Shown piece by piece: positions 29,885 to 38,634 of a DNA stretch of 64,000 nucleotides (position 1 is the first letter of the stretch; each line of letters begins with the position of its first letter). The stretch comes from Candidatus Fimenecus excrementavium. Its GTDB lineage: Bacteria > Bacillota > Clostridia > Oscillospirales > Acutalibacteraceae. The stretch lies in NCBI GenBank assembly GCA_018712805.1, contig DVGI01000007.1, forward strand, positions 1-64,000. The letters are read 5' to 3'. Below the pieces are notes generated by a model that saw only the letters and a program-made list of their open reading frames with translations, was not told where the DNA came from and did no database searches. The position numbers and the translations under genes were made by a program.

Positions 29885-31417
29885 TCAGACTCGCGGAATC
29901 AGCAGTTTGCATTTTTCCGAAACCACATCGCCCTCGAGTCCGTTTTCCGTCATAATCGCCTCGACGGTCGTGTTGTAGCGCCGGGCAATATCCCAGACGC
30001 TTTCGCCCGCCTGTGAAAAATAAATTGTCAGCGCCGCGGTCTTTTTGGTTTTGCGGTTTTCCTCGTTTAAGCGCAGGTCGGTCACAATTTGTTCGGTCAC
30101 ACGCGTAAACACCAGCGCGTGAATGTCAAGCTCCACGCGGACGTCGAGCTTATCTTCGGCGTTCATTAAGAAATTGATGCCGGTCGCGGTGATGTGCGGC
30201 GTGCAAACGAGCGTGCCGCCGGTATTTGCCGTTGTGCGGGAATAGCTAAACTCAAAGCTGCGCTGTGCAAACCCCCATTCGCCCTCACGGTCGCGATAAA
30301 GCACGGCGACCGCCACCTCGCCGCTTACTCGGATTTCGTTTTCCGTCGCCGACGCGGTATACTGCACGCCCGTGCAGCGGACGTCGGCCACTTCCGCCAG
30401 ATTGCTGCCGGCAAGGTCAAGCGTGCCACGGCAAAGGTAAGTATCGGTAAAGCGGTCACAAATGCGCCGCAGTTCCACCGGGTTTTGCTGCACCTGCATT
30501 TCATACTGCGTGGAATAGGCATCCAAAATCACGTTGGTGTCGAAATCTTGATAAAGCTCCACGCTCGCGCAGACAGTTACCGTAGTATCCAAAAGCCGCA
30601 GCGCACCGCTCGCGTCGGTTTTTGCGGCAATTTCAAGCGCCGACACCGTAAGCTCAACATCCGCCGTGCAGTCCTCTTCGGCGCCCTCGATTTCCATAAT
30701 TTGGCTTATGGGCATGGAGTGTTCCATGGTTTGCAAACCGCTGTCGTCGCCGTCGGGGATATATAAGGTATGCAGCGTCAGTTCCCCTTTTAAAAGCGCT
30801 TTGCCGGAAACCAGCTTGACGCTTTCCAGCTGCGCCGTTGCTTCGCTGCGGACAAGCTGCGCGATAGAGGGTTTGGCGTTGCCGATTTCAAGTGTTTCGT
30901 TCAACGTAAACAGCTTTTCGGCGCAGCCTGCAAGGCTGCTGACGGTCAATTTCTTTTTGCGGGTCTGGACACCCGCGCCGTCGCAGTCGCAAATGATTTC
31001 GCCGGGTTCTTTGCAATAGGCCTTAAAGCTTACGGAAATGCTGCCGTGGACGTCCATTTTGCGTGGGGACACCACGCGGCAGTTGACATATTCGGTCGAG
31101 GCACTCGCGTGGACGCAGGCGTTTTGGGGCAGCGTGGTTTCCGCCGATTTGGAAAACGGGATATTCTGTTCAAAACAGCGAACGGTGTTGCCCTCGCTGA
31201 GATATAGCACGCGCAAAAGCCCTGAGCCGTCGGCGGTGATGCGGTCCGCACCCCCTTGCACGACCGTAAGGCGCGGGGTGAGCGTGCATTTGAGCACCCG
31301 CACGACGTCCGGAAAATAGTCGGGCAGGGTGATGTCGCAATCCACAGCCTGCTCGGCCGTACCCTCAAACAATGTGCGGCGTTCGTGCATGGCGGTCGTC
31401 TTTTTATTGAATTCCAT
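29885..31417 (-). CDS. sipL: SipL-like spore coat protein (SPOCS domains, LysM)
   Basis: The 510-residue protein has repeated SPOCS (DUF3794) domains, beginning with MHERRTLFEGTAEQAVDC, and a C-terminal LysM domain (YFSQAGESVWDIARRYNTTV...NGL...KLLIPR, residues 460-510). This is the layout of clostridial SipL, which binds SpoIVA through its LysM domain and tethers the coat. It is immediately upstream of spoIVA. A sigma-E-like promoter precedes it. Strong AGGAGAGG precedes the ATG. Confidence 0.9.
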   Translation of the reverse strand: MEFNKKTTAMHERRTLFEGTAEQAVDCDITLPDYFPDVVRVLKCTLTPRLTVVQGGADRITADGSGLLRVLYLSEGNTVRCFEQNIPFSKSAETTLPQNACVHASASTEYVNCRVVSPRKMDVHGSISVSFKAYCKEPGEIICDCDGAGVQTRKKKLTVSSLAGCAEKLFTLNETLEIGNAKPSIAQLVRSEATAQLESVKLVSGKALLKGELTLHTLYIPDGDDSGLQTMEHSMPISQIMEIEGAEEDCTADVELTVSALEIAAKTDASGALRLLDTTVTVCASVELYQDFDTNVILDAYSTQYEMQVQQNPVELRRICDRFTDTYLCRGTLDLAGSNLAEVADVRCTGVQYTASATENEIRVSGEVAVAVLYRDREGEWGFAQRSFEFSYSRTTANTGGTLVCTPHITATGINFLMNAEDKLDVRVELDIHALVFTRVTEQIVTDLRLNEENRKTKKTAALTIYFSQAGESVWDIARRYNTTVEAIMTENGLEGDVVSEKCKLLIPRV

Positions 31418-31431
31418 TTCAACCTCTCCTC

Positions 31432-31460
31432 GCTATATGTGTTTCTAAAAATACATATTC
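31432..31460 (-). promoter_or_regulatory. Candidate sigma-E promoter of sipL-spoIVA
   Basis: On the minus strand GAATATG (31460-31454) and CATATAGC (31439-31432) are 14 bases apart. They resemble the mother-cell sigma-E consensus (KMATATT, CATACAHT) with mismatches at the end of each element. It fits the known mother-cell timing of both genes. No sigma-A promoter was seen here. Confidence 0.55.
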
Positions 31461-31516
31461 AAATCCTGTCCGCATTATGACAAACCCAGTTTTTCAAAAA
31501 ATTTTTTAAAAAGCTA

Positions 31517-31572
31517 TTGACAAATTAAATTTATTAGATATAATAACAGTAACGATTATCGTTATCGATAAT
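31517..31572 (+). promoter_or_regulatory. Promoter and Fur/PerR-type operator
   Basis: TTGACA (31517-31522) and TATAAT (31539-31544) have a 16-base spacer. Just after the start site lies a perfect 7-1-7 inverted repeat, TAACGAT-T-ATCGTTA (31550-31564), overlapped by a second perfect repeat ATTATCG-TTAT-CGATAAT (31555-31572). The 7-1-7 pattern is the Fur-family operator format, so the following regulator probably represses itself. Confidence 0.8.
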
Positions 31573-31596
31573 TGATTTCGACAACAGGTGGTGTAT

Positions 31597-31992
31597 ATGC
31601 AACAGGTCCGAAGAAGCAAACAGCGCGACGCGATTCTTGCGAACTTACAAGCGCGCTATGACCACCCGACCGCGATGGAGCTTTACCTCTCCGTGCGGCA
31701 GGAGTTGCCGAATTTAAGCCTCGGCACCCTTTACCGGAATTTAAAAGGGCTTTGTCAAGACGGCACGATTGCGTGTCTATCGGTCGGCGGCGAAGAGCAT
31801 TACGACGCGAACGCAAAACAGCATTACCATTTAAAATGTGACTGCTGCGGTCGGTTTTACGATTTGCCTTATGCGCCGCTTTCGGAACTTGACGCCCCCA
31901 CGCTCCCGGAATTCACCGGCGAAATTCACGGTTACAGTTTGATTTTTTTCGGCGTCTGCCCGGATTGTACGGCGCAGAACCGGACAAAATAA
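31597..31992 (+). CDS. Fur-family regulator (PerR-like)
   Basis: The 131-residue protein has an N-terminal winged helix ([14 protein letters not shown]...[30 protein letters not shown]) and a C-terminal dimerisation domain with the [16 protein letters not shown] metal-binding region and a second CPDC pair, which together form the structural zinc site. The location just ahead of a rubrerythrin gene and its self-type operator suggest PerR-like peroxide sensing rather than iron control. The ATG at 31597 follows AGGTGG. A zinc-sensing Zur role cannot be excluded. Confidence 0.9.
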   Translation: MQQVRRSKQRDAILANLQARYDHPTAMELYLSVRQELPNLSLGTLYRNLKGLCQDGTIACLSVGGEEHYDANAKQHYHLKCDCCGRFYDLPYAPLSELDAPTLPEFTGEIHGYSLIFFGVCPDCTAQNRTK

Positions 31993-32024
31993 TAAAAGAA
32001 AATTTATTTTTGGAGGAATTGATT

Positions 32025-32570
32025 ATGAAAAAATATGTTTGCCCCGTTTGCGGTTATGTCTATGAAGGTGAAAATCCGCCCGAAAAATGCCCCCAGTGCG
32101 GCGTTCCCGGTTCCAAATTCACGCTTGTCGAAGACAACGCTAAAACCTGGGCTGCTGAGCACGTTGTCGGCGTAGCAAAAGGTGTTCCGGAAGACATCCT
32201 TGAGGGCCTTCGCGCAAACTTCACCGGTGAGTGCTCCGAAGTCGGTATGTATCTTGCCATGGCGAGAGTTGCCCACAGAGAAGGCTATCCCGAAATCGGT
32301 CTTTACTGGGAAAAAGCGGCTTATGAAGAGGCAGAACACGCGGCGAAATTTGCGGAACTGCTCGGCGAAGTCGTTACCGACAGCACCAAGAAAAACCTTG
32401 AAATGCGCGTAGAAGCTGAAAACGGCGCAACCATGGGCAAGTTTGAGCTTGCAAAGCGTGCGAAAGAGGAAAACCTCGACGCGATTCACGACACCGTTCA
32501 CGAAATGGCGCGCGACGAAGCTCGTCACGGCAAAGCGTTCGAAGGCCTCTTGAAGAGATATTTCGCATAA
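32025..32570 (+). CDS. Reverse rubrerythrin
   Basis: The 181-residue protein has the rubredoxin domain first ([10 protein letters not shown]...CPQCG, residues 5-26) and the four-helix diiron domain after it, the order of clostridial reverse rubrerythrins. Diiron ligands are seen in [49 protein letters not shown] and [16 protein letters not shown]. Such proteins reduce hydrogen peroxide and oxygen in anaerobes with NADH-derived electrons. The gene is 33 bases after the Fur-like regulator, with TGGAGGAATT upstream, and is probably cotranscribed and derepressed by peroxide. Confidence 0.92.
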   Translation: MKKYVCPVCGYVYEGENPPEKCPQCGVPGSKFTLVEDNAKTWAAEHVVGVAKGVPEDILEGLRANFTGECSEVGMYLAMARVAHREGYPEIGLYWEKAAYEEAEHAAKFAELLGEVVTDSTKKNLEMRVEAENGATMGKFELAKRAKEENLDAIHDTVHEMARDEARHGKAFEGLLKRYFA

Positions 32571-32598
32571 TTTTCTTTCTCCCCCCTTTGATAAATCA

Positions 32599-32632
32599 AA
32601 CCCGTCGGCTCTTTTGCCGGCGGGTTTTTGCT
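32599..32632 (+). terminator. Terminator after reverse rubrerythrin
   Basis: AACCCGTCGGC (32599-32609) and GCCGGCGGGTT (32616-32626) pair with one G-U and are followed by TTTGCTTTTG. Confidence 0.85.
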
Positions 32633-32704
32633 TTTGTTTTTTTGCTTTTAATTTGTTTCGTATCGACAGATTCAAAAAAAATTGTCAAATCGGAAATATA
32701 TAAA

Positions 32705-32733
32705 TTGACGAAACCGATTTTATGCTTTATAAT
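32705..32733 (+). promoter_or_regulatory. Promoter of the second GPH symporter
   Basis: TTGACG (32705-32710) and a perfect TATAAT (32728-32733) are 17 bases apart, 34 bases before the gene. Confidence 0.8.
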
Positions 32734-32767
32734 AGGAACGTTGAAATAAAAAAAGAGGAGAAGAAAA

Positions 32768-34282
32768 ATGGCAAAACTTAATGACATGAAAATTTTGCAC
32801 AAAATCTTCGGCACAACGCCCGGCGACGGGAACTTGCAGCCGAAAGAAGCGATTGCTTACAGCATTGCCGGTTTCGGTCAGAACTTTATCTGCACGATTA
32901 TCGGCTCTTACTTAACCGTCTTTATGACGGACGCTTTGCTGTTCGGTTCCGCCGACGTTATGGTCGGTGGCGTTTCCGGCGCGATGGCGGTCGCATTTTT
33001 GATGCTCGGCACCCGTATTTATGACGCGTGCAACGACCCGATTATGGGCTCTATCGTGGACCGAACCCGTACGAAGTGGGGCAAATGCCGCCCTTACCTC
33101 AAATGGATGCCGATTCCGATTGCCGTTATGACAATTTTGTGCTTCTGCCCGTTCTTAGAGCCGAAAGCCACTTCGACTTTCGCGATTATTTCCGTGGTTT
33201 ACGTCATTTGGTCGATGGTTTACACCGTGGTAGACGTACCTTATTGGGGTCTTTCCACCTGCATGACCAACAACACGACCATTCGCGGAAATGTTTTGAC
33301 GGTTGCGCGTCTTCTGAGCACGCTCGGCGCGGGTATTGTTACCGTCGGTGTTCCGATTATCACTTCCGCAGTCACCAACAAATACAAAGGTGCTGACGGT
33401 GCGGTTCTGCCGCAATTTATTGACGCCAACGCAAACACCCTCAAATGGACCTATTTCATTTGTGCACTTGTCTTTACGGCTATTGCCATTCCGATGTTCT
33501 ATTATGGTTTCAGAAACACCAAAGAACGATTCACCTCTACCGAAAACCCGCCTTCACTCGGCCATAACTTAAAGCTGCTCTTTAAAAATCGTGAGCTTCT
33601 GCTCGTTGTGCTTTCCGGTATTCTCGGCGGTGCCAGAATGGTTTATACATACACCGGCGGCTTGTATTTCGCGAAATATGTTCTCAAAGAAGAAGGCCTT
33701 TACAGCCTGATTACCCTTTTGGTTGTACCCGGCGGCGCAGTCGCTTCAATTCTCGTTCCGTGGATGACCAAGAAATTCACCAAAAAATGGGCTTATATCG
33801 GCGTGCACGTACTCGGCGCAGTCGTTATGTTCGCCATGTACTTTATTGGCTATGACGCAAACTGGAAACTCGTTGTCTGCGCAATCGGTCTTGTGCTGCT
33901 CGGCATTCCGCAGGGCGTCAACAACATTGTGACCTACGCAATGATTGGCGACACCGTCGAATACCTTGAATGGAAAACCGGCGAGCGTGCCGAAGGTATC
34001 TGCTTCGCCATGCAGACATTCATCAACAAAATCGGTATGGCGGTCGGCGCATTCATCGGCGTGTTCTCTTACAGCTGGGCGGGTATCAATCCGACGGCGG
34101 CGGACGGTGTTTACATCACCGCGCAAGGCGAACAGACCCTTTGGAATTTGTTGGTTCTGTCCGGTGCGCTGAGCATGGTCGGCACAATTATCCCGATGCT
34201 GTTCTATCGTCTGACGGAAAAACGCCAGAGAGAACTGGTCAAAGAAATCGAAGAAAGAAAAGCGAAAAAAGCGGCAAAATAA
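32768..34282 (+). CDS. GPH-family sugar:cation symporter (MFS), second copy
   Basis: The 504-residue protein has about twelve membrane helices and GPH signatures: GTRIYDACNDPIMGSIVDRTRTKWGKCRPYLKW in the second-third helix loop, and MIGDTVEYLEWKTGERAEGICFAM near the C-terminal half. It has a longer periplasmic-type loop near residue 205 than the other copies and a basic C-terminal tail. It should import a glycoside or hexuronide with a cation. It is monocistronic, between its own promoter and a terminator. Substrate unknown. Confidence 0.88.
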   Translation: MAKLNDMKILHKIFGTTPGDGNLQPKEAIAYSIAGFGQNFICTIIGSYLTVFMTDALLFGSADVMVGGVSGAMAVAFLMLGTRIYDACNDPIMGSIVDRTRTKWGKCRPYLKWMPIPIAVMTILCFCPFLEPKATSTFAIISVVYVIWSMVYTVVDVPYWGLSTCMTNNTTIRGNVLTVARLLSTLGAGIVTVGVPIITSAVTNKYKGADGAVLPQFIDANANTLKWTYFICALVFTAIAIPMFYYGFRNTKERFTSTENPPSLGHNLKLLFKNRELLLVVLSGILGGARMVYTYTGGLYFAKYVLKEEGLYSLITLLVVPGGAVASILVPWMTKKFTKKWAYIGVHVLGAVVMFAMYFIGYDANWKLVVCAIGLVLLGIPQGVNNIVTYAMIGDTVEYLEWKTGERAEGICFAMQTFINKIGMAVGAFIGVFSYSWAGINPTAADGVYITAQGEQTLWNLLVLSGALSMVGTIIPMLFYRLTEKRQRELVKEIEERKAKKAAK

Positions 34283-34299
34283 AATTTGTTCGTAATTTT

Positions 34300-34333
34300 C
34301 AGAGCGGTCGGAATCGACCGCTCTGTTTTTTTC
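34300..34333 (+). terminator. Terminator after second GPH symporter
   Basis: CAGAGCGGTCG (34300-34310) and CGACCGCTCTG (34315-34325) form a perfect 11-bp stem with a GAAT loop, followed by TTTTTTTCC. Confidence 0.92.
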
Positions 34334-34342
34334 CGGGATTTA

Positions 34343-34371
34343 TTGACGAAAGCGGAAAAACAAGGTATCAT
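34343..34371 (+). promoter_or_regulatory. Promoter of the third GPH symporter
   Basis: TTGACG (34343-34348) and TATCAT (34366-34371) are 17 bases apart. Confidence 0.7.
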
Positions 34372-34410
34372 TGTACTATTATAGTATTTTGACAAACGGA
34401 GGACGAGACT

Positions 34411-35814
34411 TTGAAAAAGAACAACGGGAATTCGCTTGCCCGCTATATCGGTTACGGCATCGGCGCGGTTGGCTTAGACTTGAGCTACGGTCTGTTTTAT
34501 TCTTATCTTTCGAAATACCTGACGGACGTTTTGTTGATGCCCGCGGCGTTTTTGCTGATTTTAACCCCCATTGCCCGTATTTGGGACGGCATCAACGACC
34601 CGATAATGGGTGTTATTGTCGACAGCACCAAAACCCGCATGGGCAAATATCGCCCGTGGATTTTAATCGGCACGTTTTGTAACGCCGTTGTGCTCGCGAT
34701 GATGTTCACAAACCCCGGCATCCGTTTGGGTTCTGTCGGCATGTTTGTTTATGTTGCGGTGATGTATGTGCTTTGGGGCATGACCAACACCATGGCGGAC
34801 ATTCCCTATTGGAGCATGGTGCCGAGCTTCACAAACGACCCGAGTGAGCGCAACACCGTTTCGACCATTGCCCGCACCTTCAGCGGCATCGGTCAGGGCA
34901 TTATCACCATTTGCACCCCCTACGCTTTGGTACTGCTCGGCACAGGCGCAAATGAGGCGGAAAAGAAAATCAGCGCACAGGGGTTCTCGCGCTGGGCGAT
35001 TATCTGCGCGGTTTTACTTGTCATGTTCGCGGTGATTTGCGTTTCCGTTACCAAAGAGCGCCACGTGGTTTACAACAAAGAAAAATTCAGCTTCCGCAAA
35101 TTGTTTGACGTTGTCAAAAGCAATGACCAGCTGGTCGTGTTCATGATTTTTGCGATGCTTTCAAACGCCGGTTGGTATTTGACAAGCGGCGTGGGCGCTT
35201 ACTACTTTGAAGATGTCGAGGGCGACATCACCAAACAAAGCACCTTCGCCATTTTCGGCGCGGTCGGTTCGTTCTTAGGTCTTTTTGTCATTCCGATTAT
35301 GAGCAAAAAATACACCCGCCGCACAATCTACCGCTTCTGCCTTATCATGGTCATTGTCGGGTATCTTATCATGATTCTCTGCGGACCGGTATTGCACCAG
35401 ACGATGCTTTTAAATATTGCTTATATTATCGCCTCCATAGGCATTGCCTCGATGTTTGTCAACCAGACGGTTATGCTCGCCGACATTGTGGACTACGGCG
35501 AATACAAAACCGGCAAGCGCAGCGAAAGCACGACGTTCTCGATGAAAGGCTTTTTGCAGAAAATGGCTTACACCTTACAGACCATTATCCTGTTCTCCGG
35601 TCTCGGGCTTTCGGGCTATGAGGGCGAAGCGGAAACGCAGACTGCGCTTTCGCAAAATACCATCAGCGTGATGACCTTTGTCATTCCGCCGATTTTGGTA
35701 TTGATTTCTTTCCTTGTGTTCTCGAAAAAATACAAGCTTTACGGCGAGCTTGCCGACAAAGTGCACGCGTTTGTGGACGCGCGGCAGGCGAATATGGAAA
35801 AGGAAGCGAACTGA
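34411..35814 (+). CDS. GPH-family sugar:cation symporter (MFS), third copy
   Basis: The 467-residue protein has about twelve helices, RIWDGINDPIMGVIVDSTKTRMGKYRPWILIG in the N-terminal half, and MLADIVDYGEYKTGKRSEST in the C-terminal half, so it is a GPH symporter closer to the first copy than to the second. It begins at a TTG preceded by GGAGGACGAGAC. A histidine phosphatase gene follows two bases after its stop, suggesting the two are cotranscribed. Substrate unknown. Confidence 0.88.
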   Translation: MKKNNGNSLARYIGYGIGAVGLDLSYGLFYSYLSKYLTDVLLMPAAFLLILTPIARIWDGINDPIMGVIVDSTKTRMGKYRPWILIGTFCNAVVLAMMFTNPGIRLGSVGMFVYVAVMYVLWGMTNTMADIPYWSMVPSFTNDPSERNTVSTIARTFSGIGQGIITICTPYALVLLGTGANEAEKKISAQGFSRWAIICAVLLVMFAVICVSVTKERHVVYNKEKFSFRKLFDVVKSNDQLVVFMIFAMLSNAGWYLTSGVGAYYFEDVEGDITKQSTFAIFGAVGSFLGLFVIPIMSKKYTRRTIYRFCLIMVIVGYLIMILCGPVLHQTMLLNIAYIIASIGIASMFVNQTVMLADIVDYGEYKTGKRSESTTFSMKGFLQKMAYTLQTIILFSGLGLSGYEGEAETQTALSQNTISVMTFVIPPILVLISFLVFSKKYKLYGELADKVHAFVDARQANMEKEAN

Positions 35815-35815
35815 T

Positions 35816-36544
35816 TTGCGGATTTTAATTATTCGGCATGCAGAGCCGGACTATGCCAAAGATTCCTTAACCGAAAAAGGCTGGCGCGAAGCAGAATTTC
35901 TCGCGGATAAACTGGAGCATGAAAAAATCGACGCTTGCTATCTTTCGCCGCTCGGCCGCGCACAGGACACGGCAAAAGTCACGCTTCGGCGCACCGGGCA
36001 AAAGGCAAAAACGCTCGGCTGGCTTCGGGAATTTCACGCGCCGGTTTATGATAAAATCACCAAAAAAGTCCACGGTCCGTGGGATTTGATGCCCTCGTTT
36101 TACACCCCGCAGGACGACCTTTACGACATCAACAAGTGGGGGGACACCAAATATATGCGCTCGGGGGTTCGGGTGAAAGCGGAATACAACCGCGTTTGCA
36201 AGGGCCTTGACAAAGTGCTGGCATCGCACGGCTACGAGCGCAAGGGCAAATATTATAAAGCGGTAAATCCCAACATGGACACCGTCGCGTTTTTCTGTCA
36301 TTTCGGTGTGGAGTGCGTCATGCTTTCGCATCTTTTGCACATCTCCCCTGTCTGCCTTTGGCAAGGGTTTTGCGCCGCGCCCTCTTCCGTGACGACGCTT
36401 TACACCGAGGAGCGCGAAAAAGGTATTGCGGTGTTTCGCTGCAGCTCGTTCGGGGATATTTCCCACCTGTACGCAAAAGGCGAGCCGCCGTCGTTTGCGG
36501 CGCGGTTTTGCGAAATGTATGCAAACGAAGACGAACGGCATTAA
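35816..36544 (+). CDS. Histidine phosphatase family protein
   Basis: The 242-residue protein begins with the histidine phosphatase motif ILIIRHAEPDY; the phosphoryl-accepting histidine follows the arginine. Other family blocks are LTEKGWREAEFLADKL, YLSPLGRAQDTA and the C-terminal CHFGVECVMLSHLLHI containing the second catalytic histidine. It is longer than a minimal cobC-type enzyme, with an insert between residues 85 and 150. A TTG start at 35816 is chosen, with AAGGAAG at the end of the symporter gene. It may dephosphorylate a sugar phosphate, but this is inferred only from the neighbour. Confidence 0.82.
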   Translation: MRILIIRHAEPDYAKDSLTEKGWREAEFLADKLEHEKIDACYLSPLGRAQDTAKVTLRRTGQKAKTLGWLREFHAPVYDKITKKVHGPWDLMPSFYTPQDDLYDINKWGDTKYMRSGVRVKAEYNRVCKGLDKVLASHGYERKGKYYKAVNPNMDTVAFFCHFGVECVMLSHLLHISPVCLWQGFCAAPSSVTTLYTEEREKGIAVFRCSSFGDISHLYAKGEPPSFAARFCEMYANEDERH

Positions 36545-36560
36545 AATCAGAATAAATAAG

Positions 36561-36597
36561 ACCCCCGAAACAAGTTGTTTCGGGGGGTTCATTTTTT
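36561..36597. terminator. Bidirectional terminator
   Basis: ACCCCCGAAACA (36561-36572) and TGTTTCGGGGGGT form a 12-bp stem, followed by a TTTTTT run on the plus strand. It separates the histidine phosphatase gene from a convergent phosphoesterase gene. Confidence 0.9.
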
Positions 36598-36619
36598 GCA
36601 GTTTTTTATTGGATTTTTG

Positions 36620-37783
36620 TTATTTCAAATGATTCCAAATCGCATATGCGGCGGCGCCGACTGCCAGAACGCCGGCGGCAATACCGAGTTTTTTAAGCGT
36701 TGGCAATACGCTTTCCACGCTCGGCGGGGCGTAAGAATAAAGCAGATATTTCGGCTTGTTGCGAATGTCGCGAAGTGAAAACAAATCGCGGTATAAAATC
36801 GTGTGCGTTGTAAACGCGCGCGGGTTCTGTTCGTCAATATCGATAATCCGCACGCCGCGGTTTAAGCGCGGACCGTAGACGTGGAAGCCGCAGCCTTGTG
36901 TGTAGCCAAGCAGCATATTCTGATATTTGCCGACAAAGCTGTTGTTGTGGTCGTGCCCGAAGAACATGGCAAGCGTATCGCCTTTTTCGGAAAACGCTTC
37001 CAGTTCGCCGGTGTTTTCCGCCGGTGTCGCGGGCGTTTCCAACAGGAAATCGCAGTTGCCCTTTTGCAAAAAGCGCTCGTCAATGTCGTAATATTTGCCG
37101 TAATGCTCGCGGAAACCTTGGGCGTGGGGCTTTTGGGATTTCGGCACTTCTTTTAACAAATCCCACATTTCCGGCACAGGAATGTGTTGGAACAAAATCG
37201 CCGGCACATAATCGCCGTTTTCGGCTTTTAAGGCATCGCGCACGCTTTGGTACCAGGCAATTTGTTCTTTTGTCACTGCCGCGCAGCGGCCGTCAAGCGA
37301 AGTGGAAAGCGAATCTATAAAATAGAGCACAAATTCGGTTTTCTTTCCGTCTTCGCTTTTTAGGGGAATATAGTGATTGCAAAGCCCCGCAAGTGCCGGG
37401 TCGCCGGCAACGGCAAGGCAGTTTTTATGGCTTTGGTACATTTTCAGCTGCTTTTCTTTGGGAATCCCGAACGCCTGGTCATCGTGGTTACCGAAAACGA
37501 ACGTAAACGGAATATTGCGTTCTTCGAGGGGCGCGACCATGCGGCTTATCGCCTTTTCATAATTCTTTTCGCGGTCGCCCAAAAGGAATGTCACGCCGTA
37601 GCCTTTAAACTGGTCGCCAGTAAAGACGACCAAGTCCGGCTTTGCCTCGTCAAGCGCCGCCGATAAAAACGTCAGCGTATCGGAGGACATTTGTTGGGTG
37701 TCTTGAATATCGGCAACCTGCATGACGCGGAATTTGCCGTTGTGAAAGCGCATATCCGCGGCTTTTCCCAAAGGAGCAGTCAT
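36620..37783 (-). CDS. Metallophosphoesterase with C-terminal membrane helix
   Basis: The 387-residue protein has the calcineurin-like motifs VMQVADIQDTQ (D in place), VVFTGDQ, VFGNHDDQA, FQHIPVP, and FFGHDHNN, in order. The C-terminal 25 residues are a hydrophobic helix (LGIAAGVLAVGAAAYAIW) that would anchor it to the membrane. The family includes enzymes acting on nucleotides and phospholipids. The ATG at 37783 follows AAAGGGGG by seven bases, so a longer TTG start is rejected. It lies 18 bases behind a PAP2 phosphatase gene, suggesting a lipid or cell-wall phosphate substrate. Confidence 0.85.
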   Translation of the reverse strand: MTAPLGKAADMRFHNGKFRVMQVADIQDTQQMSSDTLTFLSAALDEAKPDLVVFTGDQFKGYGVTFLLGDREKNYEKAISRMVAPLEERNIPFTFVFGNHDDQAFGIPKEKQLKMYQSHKNCLAVAGDPALAGLCNHYIPLKSEDGKKTEFVLYFIDSLSTSLDGRCAAVTKEQIAWYQSVRDALKAENGDYVPAILFQHIPVPEMWDLLKEVPKSQKPHAQGFREHYGKYYDIDERFLQKGNCDFLLETPATPAENTGELEAFSEKGDTLAMFFGHDHNNSFVGKYQNMLLGYTQGCGFHVYGPRLNRGVRIIDIDEQNPRAFTTHTILYRDLFSLRDIRNKPKYLLYSYAPPSVESVLPTLKKLGIAAGVLAVGAAAYAIWNHLK

Positions 37784-37801
37784 CTTATATCCCCCTTTCA
37801 A

Positions 37802-38473
37802 TTAGGCGTTTTCTTTCTTGGCTTCAGCTTTTGTCTTTTTGCCGAATTTCTTTTCTTTCCAAGCGTCGAACTTCTGCCCGACGGCTTTTTCGAATTTCGG
37901 ATAGACATATTTTGCAATCAGGAAATACGCAAGCAAAGCGTAAATTAAGCCGAACAGCGCGCCGAACAGGACGTCGGTCGGGTAGTGCACCATCAAATAA
38001 TTTCTCGAAAATGCAATCAAAACGGCAAGCACAAATGCCGGAATACCGACTTTCCATTTTTTGTTAAGCAGTATAGCAATCGCCGCGGCAAACGAAGACG
38101 AAGTGTGCCCCGACGGGAAGGAATAGCTTGAAGGCAGGCTTACGAGCAAATCGGGTTTGCCGTCGACCACGCCGAAGCTCGAATACAAATCGGCAAACGG
38201 TTCAAAATTGAACGGACGCACACGCGCAAACACGTTTTTCAAAATCACATCATTGCAAAGCAGCATCACGATTAAAGCAAACGCCATTGTCACACCGGCT
38301 TTCCGGTATTTTTTGGAAAGCAGGCAAATGACGGCAATGACAATCCAAACCCAGCCGCCTTCGCCGAGCACGGTGATGACCGGCATCAGCTTATCGAGAA
38401 AGCCACACCAGATATTTTCCTGAATCCACTGAAAAGCCGCGTGGTCAAAATTTGAAAAAACACTGAAATCCAT
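37802..38473 (-). CDS. PAP2-family membrane phosphatase
   Basis: The 223-residue membrane protein has the three PAP2 motifs: KNVFARVRPFN, PSGHTSSSFAAA with the catalytic histidine, and SRNYLMVHYPTDVLFGALFG. It resembles undecaprenyl-pyrophosphate or phosphatidylglycerophosphate phosphatases. The last 30 residues are a Lys-rich hydrophilic tail. A promoter lies at 38516-38544. The phosphoesterase gene follows. Confidence 0.88.
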   Translation of the reverse strand: MDFSVFSNFDHAAFQWIQENIWCGFLDKLMPVITVLGEGGWVWIVIAVICLLSKKYRKAGVTMAFALIVMLLCNDVILKNVFARVRPFNFEPFADLYSSFGVVDGKPDLLVSLPSSYSFPSGHTSSSFAAAIAILLNKKWKVGIPAFVLAVLIAFSRNYLMVHYPTDVLFGALFGLIYALLAYFLIAKYVYPKFEKAVGQKFDAWKEKKFGKKTKAEAKKENA

Positions 38474-38515
38474 GTTTTCCCTCCCGAAATGTAAAGTTTA
38501 TGTAAAATCCTTTAT

Positions 38516-38544
38516 ATCATACCGTGTCTAAGAAAAAAAGTCAA
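38516..38544 (-). promoter_or_regulatory. Promoter of the PAP2-phosphoesterase operon
   Basis: TTGACT (38544-38539) and TATGAT (38521-38516) are 17 bases apart on the minus strand. Confidence 0.75.
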
Positions 38545-38634
38545 TTTCTTCCAAAGCAAAACTTCGGATTTTCAAAAAGAAAATGCAAAAAATAATTGCA
38601 GAATTTTGTAAGGAATTGAAACGGAGGAAACGCC

